Below, piece after piece: positions 7,012 through 12,899 of a stretch of 12,899 bases of DNA. How positions within the stretch are numbered: position 1 is the stretch's first letter; the number at the start of each line of letters is the position of its first letter. Both the position numbers and the translations under genes were made by a program. The notes under the pieces are model-generated. The model made no database searches, had not been told where the DNA came from, and saw only the letters and a program-made list of their open reading frames with translations. This stretch comes from Treponema sp. (GTDB lineage Bacteria; Spirochaetota; Spirochaetia; Treponematales; Breznakiellaceae): the NCBI GenBank assembly GCA_031267115.1, contig JAIRZS010000069.1:1-12899 (forward strand). Direction: 5' to 3'.

Positions 7012-8160
7012 TTACCGCCCAATTGGCAGCGTACCCCCCGGCGCTTCCCCGGCCCGGCAGAGACGGCGCAGGAAATCGAGGATGGCCGCGCCGCTCGGGG
7101 GGCAGCCTCTGACAGACGCGCCGAAAGCGGCGGTGCAGTTACCTGCGCCCGTTTTCCCGGCCTTGCCCGCAAAGCCCTGCCCTACGCATATACGCCCGGG
7201 AAGGCGGCCAAGTTCTTTTTCGCCCAGCCGGGAAAGGGCAAATACAAGCGCCGCGTAACAGGCGCTGCACGCGTTATTTTCGTCTATGTACGCGGCCAGG
7301 CGGCGGGCCTTGCCCGAAGGCTTCGCGGCAAAAGAAGCCGCGTTCTTCGGCGCGGTAATTTCCCGGACAATGGCCCTGCCAAGGCTTGCCGAACCTACGC
7401 CCAGTTCTTCCGCAAAACCAATGTAGGGAATATCCTGCACCGCGTAGCCCATCTGCGCGGCGGCCCAGGTATCGCAGAGTACCGGGTCGCGGGCGGCGAA
7501 TACGCGGTTCGCGGCTACCGGATTGCCCCCTTCCTCAAAATCAGGATCGCCGCAAATACCGTCCACAAGTATAAAATTATTTTTTACAACAGTGTTAAGA
7601 TGGGCAATGGGCTTATGCAGGCCGATAGTATGGAAACGCCGTTTTTCCGAATTGGGAATAACGCCCTTGTTGTTTTTAAGCGCGCAGGTAATAAGGGTCT
7701 GGCAATGGCCCTTCATCACCGGAAGGTTGATCATAAAATCGACCGCAAGGGCGCTGTCGCAGATTTCAATGCGCATACCCCTGCAGTCATGGCTGTGGTG
7801 CGTATCGGTTTGCGTATCGATAAGTTCCACGCGCTTATCCCCGGAACTAAATTCAGACGCAAGCGCGGTATAACCGCAGCGGGGAAAAGCTTCCGTTGTA
7901 CGGCTTCCGGCCCAGGAGCCTTCGATTATGGCGATATTCCTGAACCCGTTTTCTTGCAGGTACCTGATAAGCCCCCGGGCGATTCCGCTGTGGGTAGTCG
8001 CCCCCTCGTCCGCGGGCCTGGCCACCACCAGGTTCGGTTTAAGGCCGATACGTTTTGCCCTGTCCCCGATAAGTTCCGCGAGGGCGGCTTCTTCTGCGAC
8101 ACGGTACGCCATTTCTTCAGGCCGGCTGCCGTACATCACCAGTATCTCATTTTTTTCCAT
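7012..8160 (-). CDS. DUF362 protein with cysteine-rich C-terminal domain
   Basis: The 382-residue protein carries the DUF362 core: KPNLV (41-45), THSGIARGLIRYLQENG (56-72), NLPVMKGHCQTLITCALKNN (145-164), LVDGICGDPDFE (198-209) and a conserved ARDPVLCDTW (223-232). The tail holds five cysteines (C298, C301, C325, C342, C353) in the contexts ACSACY, RICVGQGF, GNCT and RGCPPS. The spacing is not that of a bacterial ferredoxin, although many DUF362 proteins are annotated as iron-sulfur proteins. No signal peptide or membrane segment is seen, so it is probably cytoplasmic. The function of the family is unknown. The ATG lies seven bases after the hisD stop, with GAGGAGG at the end of hisD as ribosome binding site. 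It sits between hisD and azlC, which suggests a role in the same pathway. Confidence 0.88.
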   Translation of the reverse strand: MEKNEILVMYGSRPEEMAYRVAEEAALAELIGDRAKRIGLKPNLVVARPADEGATTHSGIARGLIRYLQENGFRNIAIIEGSWAGSRTTEAFPRCGYTALASEFSSGDKRVELIDTQTDTHHSHDCRGMRIEICDSALAVDFMINLPVMKGHCQTLITCALKNNKGVIPNSEKRRFHTIGLHKPIAHLNTVVKNNFILVDGICGDPDFEEGGNPVAANRVFAARDPVLCDTWAAAQMGYAVQDIPYIGFAEELGVGSASLGRAIVREITAPKNAASFAAKPSGKARRLAAYIDENNACSACYAALVFALSRLGEKELGRLPGRICVGQGFAGKAGKTGAGNCTAAFGASVRGCPPSGAAILDFLRRLCRAGEAPGGTLPIGR

Positions 8161-8166
8161 TGCTTA

Positions 8167-9447
8167 CTAACCCTCCTCAATTCTCAGCCGGACAGAGTCC
8201 CGGTGGGCGGGCAGCCCCTCAATTTCGGCGAAATACATGGCGGACTCCGCGAGAGCCGCGCAGCCTTCGCGGGACACGTACTGATGAAAGGATGTCTTGA
8301 TAAAAGTGCCCGCCCACACGCCGCTTGAATACCGGGCTGTGGACATGGTGGGCAGTATGTGGTTTGTGCCGGACACAAAATCGCCGAAAGCGACCGGCGC
8401 GTAGCGCCCCACAAAAAGGGAGCCGTAGTGTTTAAGTTTTTCAACAGTCTCCCGCTCTTTTTCGGAAGCCACCTGGAGTTCCAGATGTTCGGGCGCGATT
8501 TCATTGGCAAGGGAAACGGCGTCGCCGATAGTATCGGCAAAGTACACGGCCCCGTTGTTATTCCACGCAAGCGCGGCTGTCTCTTTGGTGAGAAGGCCCG
8601 CAAGCAGTTTTTCTACTTCTTTTTGAACCTGTCCGATGACGGCGGCGCTTGTGGAAACCAGGACCGGCTTCGCGTCCGGATCATGCTCCGCCTGGGACAA
8701 GAGGTCAATGGCGATAAAACGGGGATTGGCCGTCTCGTCGGCAATGATGAGTACCTCGCTGGGCCCGGCGAGGCCGTCTATCCCCACGTCTCCCGAAACC
8801 TGCCTCTTCGCCTCGGTTACATAGCGGTTGCCCGGGCCGACAATAAGGTCCGTTTTCAGCACAGGTCCCGCGCCGTAAGCATAGGCGGCAACCGCCTGGG
8901 CGCCCCCCATGCAGTAGACAGCGTCCGCCCCGGCAATGTCCATAGCCGCGAGTACCGCCGGGTGAATGCCCCCATGGGCCGGCGAGGGGGGCGAGCAGGC
9001 CGCGACGCAGCCGACCCCGGCAACTTTGGCCGCCGCGATACTCATCAGGGCGGAACTTGGCAGCGGGTGGCGGCCCGCGGGTACATAACAGCCGCAGCGG
9101 TCCACCGGGATAAGCCGGTGCCCGAGTTCCACGCCGGGAATGCCGCTCTTGTAATGGAGGGGCTTGATGCACTCAAGCTGTTTTTTCGCGAACGCGCGGA
9201 TACGCGACACGGCAAAGCGTAAATGCTTTAGGGTTTCTTCCGGAATGTCCCTATAGGCCCTTGCGACAGTATCGCTGTCAACGCTTACCGTTTCGAGGGA
9301 AACCCGGTCAAATTTTTCCGTCAGATCGAGCAGGGCTTTTTCGCCCTCGTCCCTCACCCGGCCTATAATGGCCGCCACCGCCTCCAAAAGTTCCGGGTCC
9401 TTCCCGGAACTTTTTTTCGCCGCCTGTTTTATTACGCTTACACCCAT
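8167..9447 (-). CDS. hisD: Histidinol dehydrogenase family protein
   Basis: The 426-residue product has the normal HisD length. HisD oxidises L-histidinol to L-histidine in two NAD-dependent steps with a zinc ion. By alignment with E. coli HisD (zinc ligands Q259, H262, D360, H419; catalytic E326, H327), the matching residues are Q252 and H255 (SQAEHDPDA), E320 and H321 (EIAPEHLEL), D356 (FGDFVSGTNH) and H415 (EGLPAHRDS). All are present. The motif YVPAGRHPLPSSALM (121-135) differs somewhat from the common YVPGG-T/S/K-A form and recalls HisD relatives that act on other alcohols, such as HpsN, so the substrate is not certain. No other his gene is in the window. It is first in the operon; the ATG at 9447 lies directly after a candidate promoter with little or no leader. 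Confidence 0.85.
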   Translation of the reverse strand: MGVSVIKQAAKKSSGKDPELLEAVAAIIGRVRDEGEKALLDLTEKFDRVSLETVSVDSDTVARAYRDIPEETLKHLRFAVSRIRAFAKKQLECIKPLHYKSGIPGVELGHRLIPVDRCGCYVPAGRHPLPSSALMSIAAAKVAGVGCVAACSPPSPAHGGIHPAVLAAMDIAGADAVYCMGGAQAVAAYAYGAGPVLKTDLIVGPGNRYVTEAKRQVSGDVGIDGLAGPSEVLIIADETANPRFIAIDLLSQAEHDPDAKPVLVSTSAAVIGQVQKEVEKLLAGLLTKETAALAWNNNGAVYFADTIGDAVSLANEIAPEHLELQVASEKERETVEKLKHYGSLFVGRYAPVAFGDFVSGTNHILPTMSTARYSSGVWAGTFIKTSFHQYVSREGCAALAESAMYFAEIEGLPAHRDSVRLRIEEG

Positions 9448-9453
9448 GCCGCC

Positions 9454-9482
9454 ATGATACCATAAAAGGCAGAAAAGAGGAA
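9454..9482 (-). promoter_or_regulatory. Candidate promoter of the hisD operon
   Basis: On the minus strand TTCCTC (9482-9477) is followed 17 bases later by TATCAT (9459-9454). The predicted start of transcription falls on or next to the hisD ATG at 9447, and no good ribosome binding site precedes that ATG, so hisD may be translated from a leaderless message. Confidence 0.35.
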
Positions 9483-9506
9483 GATGTATATAATCAAATT
9501 CAAGGA

Positions 9507-9657
9507 TTTTACCGCAAAGTTAAATAACCACGAAGTCGAAAAAGTCGAATAAGTTCACTAAGCGGAGTATGAGGCGATGCTTCTTTCCTTGCTGCTTCTT
9601 AAAGACTTGCCTCAGCAAGTCTTATACTTCTTTTACTTATTCGACTTTGCGGTAAAA
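9507..9657. mobile_element. MITE-like element with nonamer repeats
   Basis: A 151-base segment is bounded by perfect 14-base inverted repeats, TTTTACCGCAAAGT at 9507-9520 and ACTTTGCGGTAAAA at 9644-9657. Inside the left end, 9527-9562 is a period-9 tract with units ACCACGAAG, TCGAAAAAG, TCGAATAAG and TTCACTAAG. The right end carries the reverse complement of such a tract (9629-9653). A hairpin with 9-bp arms AAGACTTGC and loop CTCA lies at 9602-9623 and resembles the first hairpin of the ileS insert. No coding capacity and no clear target-site duplication are seen, so mobility is an inference. Confidence 0.5.
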
Positions 9658-9680
9658 ATTCTCCAATAAATTTACTATCC

Positions 9681-9968
9681 GGCGCCTGCGGCATGGATGC
9701 CGCTGTTTCCGGAAGTAATTGCCGCGAAGCGGTAATTACTCGCTATCCGCCAATGGCGGATAGACGGAGTTTGCCGCAGGCAGGCCGGCAGGGATGCCGG
9801 CTACGACGATTCATGAGTTTTTGCCCTGCAAAAACTCAAAGCTGTAAAACGGCAGGGATGCCGTTTTACAGCAGCGCAAGGGATTGGAGCGGTATCCTTT
9901 TTTGCCAAAGGCAAAAAAGATACAAGCGTAAAGCCCGGTCCGCGCGCCATAGGCGCGCGGATGCGCCC
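9681..9968 (+). repeat. Hairpin mosaic repeat, copy 2
   Basis: The constant blocks occur in the same order as in copy 1: 9687-9713 (27 bases, identical), 9874-9889, 9930-9939 and 9961-9968. Between them are different hairpins: 9714-9740 (12-bp arms, one G-T), 9743-9763 (CTATCCGCC, loop AAT), 9784-9801 (GCCGGC, loop AGGGAT), 9814-9838 (TGAGTTTTTGC, loop CCT), 9841-9872 (13-bp arms, loop AGGGAT), 9897-9919 (CTTTTTTGCC, loop AAA) and 9940-9960 (CCGCGCGCC, loop ATA). A one-armed copy of the 55-77 hairpin lies at 9766-9782. It fills half of the divergent intergenic region and ends 25 bases before a candidate promoter. Confidence 0.85.
9874..9968 (+). ncRNA. Candidate structured RNA core of the mosaic repeat
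   Basis: If transcribed from the plus strand, the constant blocks can form a closed fold: GCGCA (9874-9878) pairs with TGCGC (9962-9966), and GGG (9880-9882) with CCC (9933-9935). These enclose a variable hairpin (9892-9923, GTAT/ATAC plus ten further pairs) and a second one (9940-9960). The same constant pairings exist in copy 1 (114-118 with 237-241, 120-122 with 209-211) around different stems. Constant linkers with variable stems suit an RNA, but no promoter placing this in a defined transcript is seen, and it may act only as DNA. Confidence 0.35.
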
Positions 9969-9992
9969 GCTCCGTGATCCGGTAGATAGAAC

Positions 9993-10021
9993 TTCCCTTT
10001 TCCCGCTTTTTGTGGCATACT
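9993..10021 (+). promoter_or_regulatory. Candidate promoter of the polyferredoxin gene
   Basis: TTCCCT (9993-9998) is followed 17 bases later by CATACT (10016-10021), with TG one base before it as in an extended -10. The leader to the ATG at 10047 would be about 19 bases and contains the ribosome binding site GGAGG at 10033-10037. Confidence 0.4.
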
Positions 10022-10046
10022 GGAAGTAGAATGGAGGCGTTGATCT

Positions 10047-10436
10047 ATGAAAAAACTGGCGGTAATTGACAAGTCTGCCTGTATGACTTGCAGGACCTGC
10101 GAACTGGCCTGCGCGAAGGCGTTTTACAAGAACGACGACATCAGGCTTTCGTGCATCCAGATTGGGGAAAAAGAGGGCAAGCCCGCTATCGCGCTCTGCG
10201 TCCAGTGCGGCAAGTGCGCCAAGGCCTGCGATTCCGGGGCTATTACCCAGAACAACAGCGGGGTCTACATGATTAACAAGAAGGACTGCGTGAACTGCGG
10301 CAAATGCCTTGAGGCATGCCCCTTTAAGGTGCTGGTCCGCGCGGAGGGGGCCGCAAATCCGAGCAAGTGTATTGCCTGCGGGATCTGCGCCAAGGCCTGC
10401 CCGCAGCAGATACTTACCGTTAAAGAGGCATCCTGA
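10047..10436 (+). CDS. Four-cluster [4Fe-4S] polyferredoxin
   Basis: The 129-residue soluble protein has four full CxxCxxCxxxC motifs: C12/15/18/22, C51/54/57/61, C81/84/87/91 (followed by P) and C108/111/114/118 (followed by P). It should bind four [4Fe-4S] clusters and carry electrons, like the HycB/CooF or aldehyde-oxidoreductase-associated electron-transfer subunits. An extra cysteine is C36. No signal peptide, Tat motif or membrane helix is present, so it is cytoplasmic. GGAGG at 10033-10037 lies nine bases before the ATG. Such proteins usually sit beside their oxidoreductase; here the neighbours are a divergent hisD operon and an aconitase-like gene 94 bases downstream, so the partner enzyme is unknown. 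Confidence 0.92.
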   Translation: MKKLAVIDKSACMTCRTCELACAKAFYKNDDIRLSCIQIGEKEGKPAIALCVQCGKCAKACDSGAITQNNSGVYMINKKDCVNCGKCLEACPFKVLVRAEGAANPSKCIACGICAKACPQQILTVKEAS

Positions 10437-10530
10437 AAAAGGGATTTCAAAGAGGCTTGCAAAAGAAGCTTGCATTGGAGGGGGCTTTTAAAAAAACATT
10501 CCGGCGGCTTGCCCGGAACGGAGCGGGGAT

Positions 10531-12899
10531 ATGATAGAATTAATTGACAGCGGGGTTTGGCTTTTCAACGGCCGGGAAGCGGTGGCGGATACGCCTGAAA
10601 ATTCCGGCCTCCTCGTAAAACGCCTGGGCGCGGACAGGGCGAAAAAACCGGCGCGAGAAGGGACTATAACCTACGGCATACTCGCCTCGCATAACCAGGA
10701 TAGCCGGAATAACCCGGATAATCAGGATAATCAGGAGGAAGGCGCGGCGAAACTCAGGCTGAAATTCGACGCCCTGGCCTCGCACGACATCACCTTTGTC
10801 AACATTATCCAGACAGCCCAGGCCTGCGGCCTTGAGAGCTTCCCGGTGCCGTATATCCTTACCAACTGCCACAATTCCCTCTGCGCGGTGGGCGGCACCA
10901 TCAACGAGGACGACCACCTGTTCGGCCTTAGCGCCGCGGAAAAATACGGCGCCGTCTGGGTGCCGCCGCATCTGGCGGTTATCCACTCGTATATGCGGGA
11001 AACCTGGGCGGGCTGCGGCAGGATGATCCTCGGCAGCGACAGCCATACCCGCTACGGCGCCCTCGGGACTATGGGGGTCGGCGAAGGGGGCGGCGAGCTG
11101 GTAAAGCAGCTTTTGGGCGATACTTACGACATCGGCTACCCGGATGTGGTGGGCGTCTGCCTGAGCGGGAAGCCCGCGAACGGGGTCGGGCCCCAGGACG
11201 TGGCCCTCGCGCTTATAGGCGCGGTGTTCAAAAACGGCTTTGTAAAAAACGCGGTAATGGAATTTACCGGCGAGGGGATTGCGGCCCTTTCAGCCGAATT
11301 CCGCTCAGGCATTGACGTTATGACTACGGAAACCGCCTGCTGGTCCTCGATCTGGGAAACCGGCGGGACGATCCGGGATTATCTTGCCCTGCACAACCGC
11401 GCCTGTGACTACCGGGATCTGCGCCCGGCGGATACCGCGTATTACGACAGGTTTATCAAAATCGATCTTTCCCGGATAAAGCCCATGATAGCCCTCCCCT
11501 TCCACCCCAGCAATGTCTACGAAATCGATACGCTGGTGGAAAACCCGCGCGACATACTGGGGCGGGTCGAAGCGGAGAAATCGGAACTTTTTGAAAACCA
11601 GAACATTTCGTTTTCCCTTACCGATAAAATCGACGAAAAGGGCAGAATCCGCGTTGACCAGGGAATCATAGCGGGCTGCGCCGGGGGGACCTACGAAAAT
11701 ATCATGGCGGCGGCCGCCTTGCTTGAACAGGAGCCGGAAAACGCCCCGTCCCCCGGCGCTTTTTCCCTTTCCGTATACCCCGGAAGCCAGCCCGTGCTGC
11801 TGGAACTTACCCGGAACGGCGCGGCGGAAAGCCTTATCTCGCGCGGAGTAGTACTCCGCACCGCCTTCTGCGGCCCCTGTTTCGGCGCCGGGGACGTGCC
11901 AGCGAACAACGGCCTTTCCGTCCGGCACAGCACCCGGAATTTCCCCAACCGCGAAGGCTCCCGCCCCGCCGACGACCAAATCGCCTCCGTCGCCCTGATG
12001 GACGCCCGGAGCATCGCCGCCACCCTGGCGGCAGGCGGCATCCTTACGCCGGCGGGCCGCCTCCCCGTACCCGAAAAATTCCCGCCCTACCGCTACGACG
12101 ACAGCCCGTACAGGGCCCGCGTCTTTAACGGGATCGGGCGGCCCCGGGAAGACGTGTCCCTGCATTACGGCCCCAATATCACCGACTGGCCAAAGATGGG
12201 GGATCTGGGGGAGCATCTGCTCCTCGGAATCGCCTCGTTCATCACCGACCCGGTAACCACCACCGACGAGATCATCCCCTCCGGGGAAACCTCGTCCTAC
12301 CGGTCAAACCCCATAGGGCTTGCGGAATTCACCCTCTCGCGCAAGGACCCCGGCTATGTAGACCGGGCCAAGAAGCTGCGGGAAGCCGAGTTCCTGCGCA
12401 TCGACCTTTCCAACGCGGGCTATCCGGGCGGGAGGAACGTATTCCCCGTATTCAGGCCGCTTCCCGAACTTTCCCAGCTAATCTCCTCGCTTTCAACGCT
12501 TCCGGTAGCAGGCCCGGACGAAGAAGCGGGCCCGGCGGACCTCGAGGACACGAGGATAGGGTCCGCGATTTACGCGGTCAAGCCGGGGGACGGCAGCGCC
12601 CGCGAACAGGCGGCAAGCTGCCAGCGGGTCCTGGGCGGCCTTGCCAATTTCGCCCTGGAATACGCCACCAAGCGTTACCGCAGCAACCTTATCAACTGGG
12701 GCATACTCCCCTTTACCCTGGACAAAAAGCCGGCCTTCAGGAACGGCGATTATATCTTTGTACCCTGGGTCAGGGCCGCGCTCATAAAAGGCAGCGAAAC
12801 CCTCGACGCCTTTGTCATCCATCCCGCGCGGCTGCCTTCCGACGCCAGCAGGTTTGTATTTACCACCCTTCCGCTCACCCTGAGAATGCCCGTCCTAAC
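10531..12899 (+). CDS. Aconitase-superfamily hydratase (3' end outside window)
   Basis: The open frame runs 789 codons to the window edge. It shows the aconitase layout: LGSDSHTRYGALGTMGVGEGG (168-188) with D170-S-H-T, cluster cysteines C383 (IIAGCAGGTYEN) and C447/C450 (FCGPCFGAG), STRNFPNREGSRP (467-479), and a C-terminal swivelling domain with GDGSARE (686-692) and RSNLINWGILPF. These fit a [4Fe-4S] lyase that dehydrates and rehydrates a hydroxy-acid. The overall length and sequence recall the uncharacterised YbhJ-type hydratases rather than citrate-cycle AcnA, so the substrate is open. The ATG at 10531 has GGAG at 10520-10523. Residues 55-70 are an Asn/Gln/Asp-rich insert encoded by short repeats. 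The last codons may be out of frame (see findings). Confidence 0.88.
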   Translation, partial: MIELIDSGVWLFNGREAVADTPENSGLLVKRLGADRAKKPAREGTITYGILASHNQDSRNNPDNQDNQEEGAAKLRLKFDALASHDITFVNIIQTAQACGLESFPVPYILTNCHNSLCAVGGTINEDDHLFGLSAAEKYGAVWVPPHLAVIHSYMRETWAGCGRMILGSDSHTRYGALGTMGVGEGGGELVKQLLGDTYDIGYPDVVGVCLSGKPANGVGPQDVALALIGAVFKNGFVKNAVMEFTGEGIAALSAEFRSGIDVMTTETACWSSIWETGGTIRDYLALHNRACDYRDLRPADTAYYDRFIKIDLSRIKPMIALPFHPSNVYEIDTLVENPRDILGRVEAEKSELFENQNISFSLTDKIDEKGRIRVDQGIIAGCAGGTYENIMAAAALLEQEPENAPSPGAFSLSVYPGSQPVLLELTRNGAAESLISRGVVLRTAFCGPCFGAGDVPANNGLSVRHSTRNFPNREGSRPADDQIASVALMDARSIAATLAAGGILTPAGRLPVPEKFPPYRYDDSPYRARVFNGIGRPREDVSLHYGPNITDWPKMGDLGEHLLLGIASFITDPVTTTDEIIPSGETSSYRSNPIGLAEFTLSRKDPGYVDRAKKLREAEFLRIDLSNAGYPGGRNVFPVFRPLPELSQLISSLSTLPVAGPDEEAGPADLEDTRIGSAIYAVKPGDGSAREQAASCQRVLGGLANFALEYATKRYRSNLINWGILPFTLDKKPAFRNGDYIFVPWVRAALIKGSETLDAFVIHPARLPSDASRFVFTTLPLTLRMPVL

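Noticed and set aside
9693..9977. 94-codon plus-strand frame in the intergenic mosaic
   Set aside because: It is made entirely of hairpin repeat DNA, has no ribosome binding site, and the shared blocks of the two copies do not point to a conserved protein.
10437..10530. Terminator or further mosaic copy between polyferredoxin and hydratase
   Set aside because: There is a 6-bp dyad TTCCGG/CCGGAA (10499-10518) and a GCATTGGAG stretch resembling a constant block, but no T-run and too little match to call either.
11305..12216. 303-codon minus-strand frame opposite the hydratase
   Set aside because: It is antisense to the conserved aconitase core with its cluster cysteines, so it is a shadow.

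Overview
The window looks like a GC-rich spirochaete chromosome, most likely a Treponema of the insect-gut type. The basis is indirect: a eukaryal-like isoleucyl-tRNA synthetase of the length range spirochaetes use, a short lipobox typical of spirochaetal lipoproteins, and intergenic DNA crowded with palindromic repeats. No 16S or other decisive marker is present, so the genus is an inference.

Layout. Positions 1-470 hold a mosaic of hairpins (repeat copy 1), a promoter-like site and a 31-codon remnant of an excisionase-type helix-turn-helix gene. ileS follows (467-3937), then a lipoprotein of unknown function (3964-4926), an FmdB-type zinc-ribbon protein (5089-5445) and a small zinc-ribbon membrane protein with a TTG start (5536-5850), all on the plus strand. 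A tight minus-strand operon reads from right to left: a histidinol dehydrogenase family gene (hisD), a DUF362 protein with a cysteine-rich tail, azlC and azlD (9447 down to 5896, gaps of 2-6 bases). A 599-base divergent intergenic region (9448-10046) holds a small element with 14-base terminal inverted repeats and the second copy of the hairpin mosaic. On the plus strand there follow a four-cluster polyferredoxin (10047-10436) and an aconitase-superfamily hydratase (10531 to the window end, cut off).

Two things stand out. First, the two intergenic mosaics share four constant blocks in the same order, but carry different perfect hairpins between the blocks. The constant blocks can pair with each other, which suggests a structured RNA or a mobile palindromic element. 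Related hairpins, including one with the same arms, lie in frame inside ileS and add about 95 proline/alanine/arginine-rich residues to the editing domain; a smaller second insert lies further downstream. This recalls the Rickettsia palindromic elements that insert into genes, but here in a spirochaete-like genome.

Second, the hisD-DUF362-azlC-azlD operon places a putative last step of histidine synthesis (histidinol to histidine) with an AzlCD exporter, a family known to export branched-chain amino acids and, in Bacillus subtilis, histidine. The DUF362 protein between them has no known function. The operon could make and export histidine or a related compound, or the HisD homologue may act on another amino alcohol.
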